This document shows, in pieces, positions 60,448-64,000 of a DNA stretch of 64,000 nt (within the stretch, counting starts at the first letter, position 1; every line of letters starts with the position of its first letter). The position numbers and the translations under genes were made by a program. This stretch comes from Pseudarthrobacter sp. NamE2 (GTDB lineage: Bacteria > Actinomycetota > Actinomycetes > Actinomycetales > Micrococcaceae), in NCBI RefSeq assembly GCF_005796205.1, contig NZ_VAHN01000004.1, positions 62,001-126,000 of the forward strand, in the 5' to 3' direction. The notes under the pieces are model-generated. The model saw only the letters and a list, made by a program, of their open reading frames with translations, was not told the origin of the DNA and made no database searches.

Positions 60448-61650
60448 ATGACACTCGCAAACGATCTCGTCCAGTTCCTGATGCACCTCTTCGGAGACCG
60501 CCAGGCCGCCAAGGATTTCCTGGACGACCCGGAAAAGGTTCTGGAAGACCACGGCCTTGGCAAGGTGTGCTCCGCAGATGTTGACGCCGCCATGCCGGTT
60601 GTGCTGGATTACGCACCTGTCACCATCAACGCCTCCCGCTTCGACCGTGAGTACAACACCGGCGGCAACGATGCCCGCACTGACCACAACGACGGCGGCG
60701 GCAACGCCGGTGGCGGCAACGCCGGTGGCGGCAACCATGGCGGCGGCGGACACCACGGCGGCGGCCACGGCGGCGGCCACGGCCACGGCGGCGGACACCA
60801 CGACGACGACCACGCACACGCAGTCCAGCAGCTGCACCACGTGGTGAACAACTACTCCTACACCTCCACGGTGGATGACCGGGACACCATTGTTGACCAG
60901 TCCGTCAACCAGAACATCTGGGCCGACGGCGACGTTGAGCAGTGGTTCGACAACGACTCCGTCGTTGCCTCCGGTGACCGCGCCATCGCCGCAGGCGACG
61001 ACGCCTACGTCAAGGACTCCAACAACATCGAGGACTCCTACAACACGGACAACTCCACCGACAACTCCACCGACAACTCCGTTACCGCCGGCCGCGACGC
61101 CAACATCGGCAACGAAGAGACGAACATCGACGACTCCTTCAACACGGACGTGGACGTGGACGCCGACATCGACGACTCGTTCAACGAGGACTCGCAGAAC
61201 GACAACTCGGACCACTCCGACAACTCCACGAACATCGATATTCGGGATTCCGGCAACGACAACTCCATCGACGACTCGTTCAACGATGAGACCGATAACT
61301 CGATCAACGACTCGTTCAACGATGAGACCGATAACTCGATCAACGACTCGTTCAACACCGAGGTGGACTTCGACAACGTCGGTAACACGGACAACTCGAT
61401 CAACGACTCCGGCAACACCGACCTTGAGGTGGACATCGAGGATTCGTTCCAGGACAACTCCACTGAAACGAACACCAACATCGAGGACAACATCGTTGTC
61501 GCTGACAATGAAGTCGAGTACACGAACGTCGAGGACAACATTGTTGTCGCTGACAATGAACTGACCTACACGGAGGACAACTCCGTCAACACTGATGTTG
61601 ACGTCGACGTAGACGACGTTGCCATCGCCGGCGACGACGCTAGCGCATAG
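60448..61650 (+). CDS. IniB-like protein with Gly/His-rich and Asp/Asn/Ser-repeat regions
   Basis: A 400-residue protein. The first 60 residues, 'NDLVQFLMHLFGDRQAAKDFL' and 'PEKVLEDHGLGKVCSADVDAA', match the N-terminal domain of mycobacterial IniB. Residues about 75-130 are Gly/His-rich with a cluster of His and Asp that could bind metal. The rest is dominated by Asp, Asn, Ser and Thr in repeats such as DNSINDSFN and VEDNIVVADNE, very acidic and probably extended or beta-solenoid-like. There is no signal peptide or membrane segment. It precedes two dynamin-like GTPase genes, as IniB precedes IniA and IniC. Molecular role unknown. Confidence 0.85.
   Translation: MTLANDLVQFLMHLFGDRQAAKDFLDDPEKVLEDHGLGKVCSADVDAAMPVVLDYAPVTINASRFDREYNTGGNDARTDHNDGGGNAGGGNAGGGNHGGGGHHGGGHGGGHGHGGGHHDDDHAHAVQQLHHVVNNYSYTSTVDDRDTIVDQSVNQNIWADGDVEQWFDNDSVVASGDRAIAAGDDAYVKDSNNIEDSYNTDNSTDNSTDNSVTAGRDANIGNEETNIDDSFNTDVDVDADIDDSFNEDSQNDNSDHSDNSTNIDIRDSGNDNSIDDSFNDETDNSINDSFNDETDNSINDSFNTEVDFDNVGNTDNSINDSGNTDLEVDIEDSFQDNSTETNTNIEDNIVVADNEVEYTNVEDNIVVADNELTYTEDNSVNTDVDVDVDDVAIAGDDASA
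61282..61353 (+). repeat. Perfect 36-base tandem repeat inside the IniB-like gene
   Basis: A 36-base unit (61282-61317) is repeated exactly at 61318-61353, encoding NDETDNSINDSF twice. A second, slightly diverged repeat of about 33 bases encodes VEDNIVVADNE at about 61479 and 61530. Exact identity suggests recent slippage and likely length variation between strains. Confidence 0.85.
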
Positions 61651-61662
61651 TCCCGACAGGGA

Positions 61663-61691
61663 AGCCCGGCAGGAGGTCCTCCTGCCGGGCT
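61663..61691 (+). terminator. Strong hairpin between the IniB-like and dynamin genes
   Basis: AGCCCGGCAGGAGG (61663-61676) and CCTCCTGCCGGGCT (61678-61691) are perfect 14-base arms around one base; the inner pairs must open to form the loop. CTTTCCC follows. It lies within an otherwise continuous gene set, so it may let most transcripts stop after the IniB-like gene. Confidence 0.75.
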
Positions 61692-61744
61692 CTTTCCCAT
61701 CCATCCCACGTTCCATTTACGGGGCTCAACGCAAAGGAAACGCT

Positions 61745-63628
61745 GTGGCAGAAGCAGGACCGGCAAAACCCGCAACACCGGCGACGGCCGGTCAGCTGAT
61801 CAAACTTGTGGAACACGGACTCCAACTGGTGGGAACGGGAGACCGGGCGGATCTCCGCAAGCGCCTGGACCAGGCACTGGGCAGGCTCAAGGATCCCAGC
61901 ATCCGCGTCATTGTGGTGGGGGAGTTCAAGCAGGGCAAGAGCAAGCTCATCAACGCCCTGGTCAACGCGCCGGCCTGTCCCGTCGATGACGATATCGCCA
62001 CGTCCGTGCCCACTGTAGTCCGTTACGGCGACCCCGCATCCGCAGCGATCCTGGTTCCGAAGGCCGACGCCGAAGGCTCCGACGACAGCGGCGTGGAGCG
62101 CCAGCCAATCCCCCTGACCGACCTTCCCGCCTTTGTGTCGGAGCAGGGAAACCCCGGGAACAGCAAGAAGCTCGTGGCTGCCGAGGTGTACCTGCCCCGC
62201 AAGATCCTGACCGGCGGACTGACCGTTATCGATTCCCCCGGCGTCGGCGGGATGGGCTCGTCCCACACGCTGACCACGCTCACGGCGCTGCCCACCGCAG
62301 ACGCCATGCTCCTGGTGTCAGATGCCTCCCAGGAGTACACCGAGCCCGAGCTCCGCTTCCTCCGCCAGGCCATGAGGATCACCCCCAGCGTTGTGGGTGT
62401 CCTGTCCAAGACGGATCTTTATCCGGACTGGCGGCGGGTGGAGGAAACGGACCAAGCCCACCTCAGCAAGGTGGCACCCGATATTCCCCTGTTCCCGGTG
62501 TCCTCGGATCTGCGGCTCGAGGCGTCGCGCCTGCAGGACGCTGAGCTGAACGAGGAATCCGGATTCCCTGCCCTCGTCACCCACCTCCGTCATGAGATCG
62601 TGGGCAAGTCCCAGCGCCTGCAGCGCCGCTCGGTCAGCCAGGACCTGCTCTCCGTGACCGAAAACCTCCGCCTTTCCCTGCAGTCCGAGCTCGAAGCGCT
62701 GGAAAACCCTTCGGGCACGCCCCAGATGATTGCCCAGCTGGAGTTGGCCAGGTCGGAAGCGGACGACCTGCGGAAACGCTCTGCACGTTGGCAGATCACC
62801 CTAAATGACGGCATCAGCGACCTTATCGCGGACATGGAGTACGACCTCCGTGACCGGCTCCGCCGCATCCAGCGGGAAGCCGAGACAGCCATCGACCAGG
62901 GCGATCCCGGACCAACCTGGACCGAGTTCTCCAAATGGCTGGAGGAGTGTGCCGCCGCCGCCATCTCGGACACCTTCGTATGGACCAGCGAGCGGGCCCA
63001 ATGGCTGGCAGCCCAGGTGGCAGAACACTTCGCCGCGGACGAGGTCACCCTGCCCGTGATGCGCGTGTCCGATTCCGGTGACGCGCTGGATCCGGTTGAT
63101 GCCATGCCGGCCATGGACGACGGCCGTATCAACCCCATGCAAAAAGTCCTGATCGGCATGCGCGGCTCCTACGGCGGCGTGCTCATGTTCGGCCTGCTCA
63201 CCGGCATCTTCGGCATGGCCCTGATCAATCCGCTCTCCGTCGGCGCTGGACTCCTGCTGGGGCGCAAGGCGTACCGTGAGGACAAGGAAGCACGGCTCAA
63301 GCGCCGGCAGGGGGAAGCGAAAGCCCTCGTCAGGCGGCAGATTGACGATGTGACGTTCCAGGTTGGCAAGCAGCTCAAAGACCGCCTCCGCCTGGTGCAG
63401 CGTTCCATCCGCGACCACTTTACCGAGATCGCCGAAGAGCACCACCGCTCCCTTACCGATTCCGTGACCGCGGCACAGAAGGCCGCAACCACGTATTCAT
63501 TGGAAAAAGACGTCCGGATCCGCGAGATCAAGGCGGAACTGAAGAAGGTGGACGCCCTTCACCGGGCAGCGGAGTCCGTGGCCGCCGAAGTAGCTGGAAA
63601 GAAGCTGACGACGGTGGCTGCAGGATGA
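61745..63628 (+). CDS. Dynamin-like GTPase, IniA-type
   Basis: A 627-residue bacterial dynamin-like protein. The P-loop is 'VVGEFKQGKSKLINALVNAP' near residue 58; the switch-2 motif is 'VIDSPGVGGMGSSH' near 162; the base-specificity motif is 'LSKTDLYPDW' near 220. Long helical stretches follow, interrupted by a hydrophobic hairpin near residues 477-510 ('GGVLMFGLLTGIFGMALINP', 'LSVGAGLLLG') that would insert into the membrane like the paddle of mycobacterial IniA. GTG 61745 is chosen for AAAGGAAA upstream. Bacterial dynamin-like proteins often work as pairs, and a second one starts in the last four bases of this gene. Confidence 0.92.
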   Translation: MAEAGPAKPATPATAGQLIKLVEHGLQLVGTGDRADLRKRLDQALGRLKDPSIRVIVVGEFKQGKSKLINALVNAPACPVDDDIATSVPTVVRYGDPASAAILVPKADAEGSDDSGVERQPIPLTDLPAFVSEQGNPGNSKKLVAAEVYLPRKILTGGLTVIDSPGVGGMGSSHTLTTLTALPTADAMLLVSDASQEYTEPELRFLRQAMRITPSVVGVLSKTDLYPDWRRVEETDQAHLSKVAPDIPLFPVSSDLRLEASRLQDAELNEESGFPALVTHLRHEIVGKSQRLQRRSVSQDLLSVTENLRLSLQSELEALENPSGTPQMIAQLELARSEADDLRKRSARWQITLNDGISDLIADMEYDLRDRLRRIQREAETAIDQGDPGPTWTEFSKWLEECAAAAISDTFVWTSERAQWLAAQVAEHFAADEVTLPVMRVSDSGDALDPVDAMPAMDDGRINPMQKVLIGMRGSYGGVLMFGLLTGIFGMALINPLSVGAGLLLGRKAYREDKEARLKRRQGEAKALVRRQIDDVTFQVGKQLKDRLRLVQRSIRDHFTEIAEEHHRSLTDSVTAAQKAATTYSLEKDVRIREIKAELKKVDALHRAAESVAAEVAGKKLTTVAAG

Positions 63629-64000
63629 CCGCATCGACCGTCACCGGAGCAGCGGACCTCGTCCGGGAGGCACTCGAGGTGTATGGGGATGATCCCGCCG
63701 CAGCCTCCATCCTCCACGGATACTCCCGGAGGCTGGAGGAACCGCTGCGGATAGCGGTCGCCGGAATGGTGAAAGCGGGCAAGTCGACGCTGCTGAACGC
63801 CATCATCGGCGAGGAGATCGCCCCCACGGATACAGGGGAGTGCACCCGGATTGTCACGTGGTACCGGTTCGGCCACACCCCCCGCATCACCATGTACCCC
63901 AAGGATGGTGAATCCCGCATCCTGCCGGTGAAGCGTGTGGACGGCCGCCTCGTGTTCATGCTCGGGAACGTGCAGGCCGAGGACGTGGACAAGCTTGACG
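63625..64000 (+). CDS. Dynamin-like GTPase, IniC-type (N-terminal part, runs off the window)
   Basis: The frame opens at ATG 63625, overlapping the previous stop (ATGA), and is still open at the window end after 125 codons. The P-loop 'VAGMVKAGKSTLLNAIIGEE' and the switch-1 region 'APTDTGECTRIVTWYRFG' are dynamin-like, as in mycobacterial IniC. The rest of the GTPase and the membrane region lie outside the window. Being adjacent to an IniA-like gene it probably forms a heteromeric partner, but this is inference. Confidence 0.85.
   Translation, partial: MTASTVTGAADLVREALEVYGDDPAAASILHGYSRRLEEPLRIAVAGMVKAGKSTLLNAIIGEEIAPTDTGECTRIVTWYRFGHTPRITMYPKDGESRILPVKRVDGRLVFMLGNVQAEDVDKLD

Noticed and set aside
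61020..61600. Direct repeats suggestive of a CRISPR array or mobile element
   Set aside because: They are in-frame Asp/Asn/Ser codon repeats of the IniB-like protein; spacing and identity vary with the protein repeat.
1..64000. tRNA or rRNA genes, insertion sequences, integrases and prophage genes
   Set aside because: I looked for cloverleaf-like structures, rRNA sequence, transposase motifs and attachment-site repeats and saw none I could support. The large sugar region therefore shows no direct mark of recent mobile-element transfer.

Overview
The window reads as a piece of the chromosome of a GC-rich actinobacterium of the Micrococcaceae (Arthrobacter/Pseudarthrobacter type). Signs are the high-GC codon use, frequent GTG/TTG starts, the 32-residue ribosomal protein bS22, a BldC-like regulator, Rex, a DUF222/HNH protein, System II cytochrome c maturation genes and an IniB/dynamin-like locus. 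It has two halves: about 45 kb of accessory carbohydrate catabolism, then about 19 kb of housekeeping and cell-envelope genes. The species is an inference.

1-17.4 kb: the end of a GntR/FCD regulator; a LacI-family repressor; and, divergent from it behind a clear promoter with palindromic operators, an operon of a Gfo/Idh/MocA oxidoreductase, an SDR, a KdgD-type decarboxylating dehydratase, an enolase-superfamily enzyme and a ketoglutaric-semialdehyde dehydrogenase. This gene set fits oxidative uronate/aldarate breakdown to 2-oxoglutarate. Next come a minus-strand operon (lipoprotein binding protein, alpha/beta hydrolase, an oxidoreductase fused to a PmoA-like domain, an M24-fold protein) and a plus-strand permease pair followed by a second binding protein. 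A DUF222/HNH gene broken by one in-frame amber codon lies at 17.5-18.9 kb.

19-45 kb: GH42 beta-galactosidase; an ABC importer with a small membrane protein; an MFS exporter; GH78 alpha-L-rhamnosidase with a second Gfo/Idh/MocA enzyme; a YesL-like protein; a LipO/LplB/YtcP-type ABC importer; a rhamnogalacturonan-acetylesterase-like SGNH hydrolase; a YesU-like DUF1961 protein; a second LacI repressor; and a complete L-rhamnose pathway (mutarotase, isomerase, bifunctional aldolase/lactaldehyde dehydrogenase, kinase) followed by a GPH symporter. Together with the uronate genes this looks like a rhamnogalacturonan-I (rhamnose, galacturonate, galactan side chains) utilisation region. Two operator types recur: a GAAAgCGcTTTC type in both parts and a TGAAACGATTCA type only in the rhamnose/galactoside part. 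No ABC ATPase gene is present, so the three importers probably use a shared one encoded elsewhere.

44.8-56 kb: DAHP synthase preceded by an aromatic-rich leader peptide and attenuator, BldC-like regulator, bS22, HAD phosphatase, glutaredoxin-like protein, Rex, two small membrane proteins, a YceI protein, and the System II operon (histidine phosphatase, TlpA-like, CcdA, ResB, CcsB).

56-64 kb: a membrane-anchored Hsp70-like ATPase, a large LuxR regulator, an IniB-like low-complexity protein and two consecutive dynamin-like GTPases (the second cut by the window end). This resembles mycobacterial iniBAC with an added Hsp70/LuxR module and is the most intriguing system in the window.
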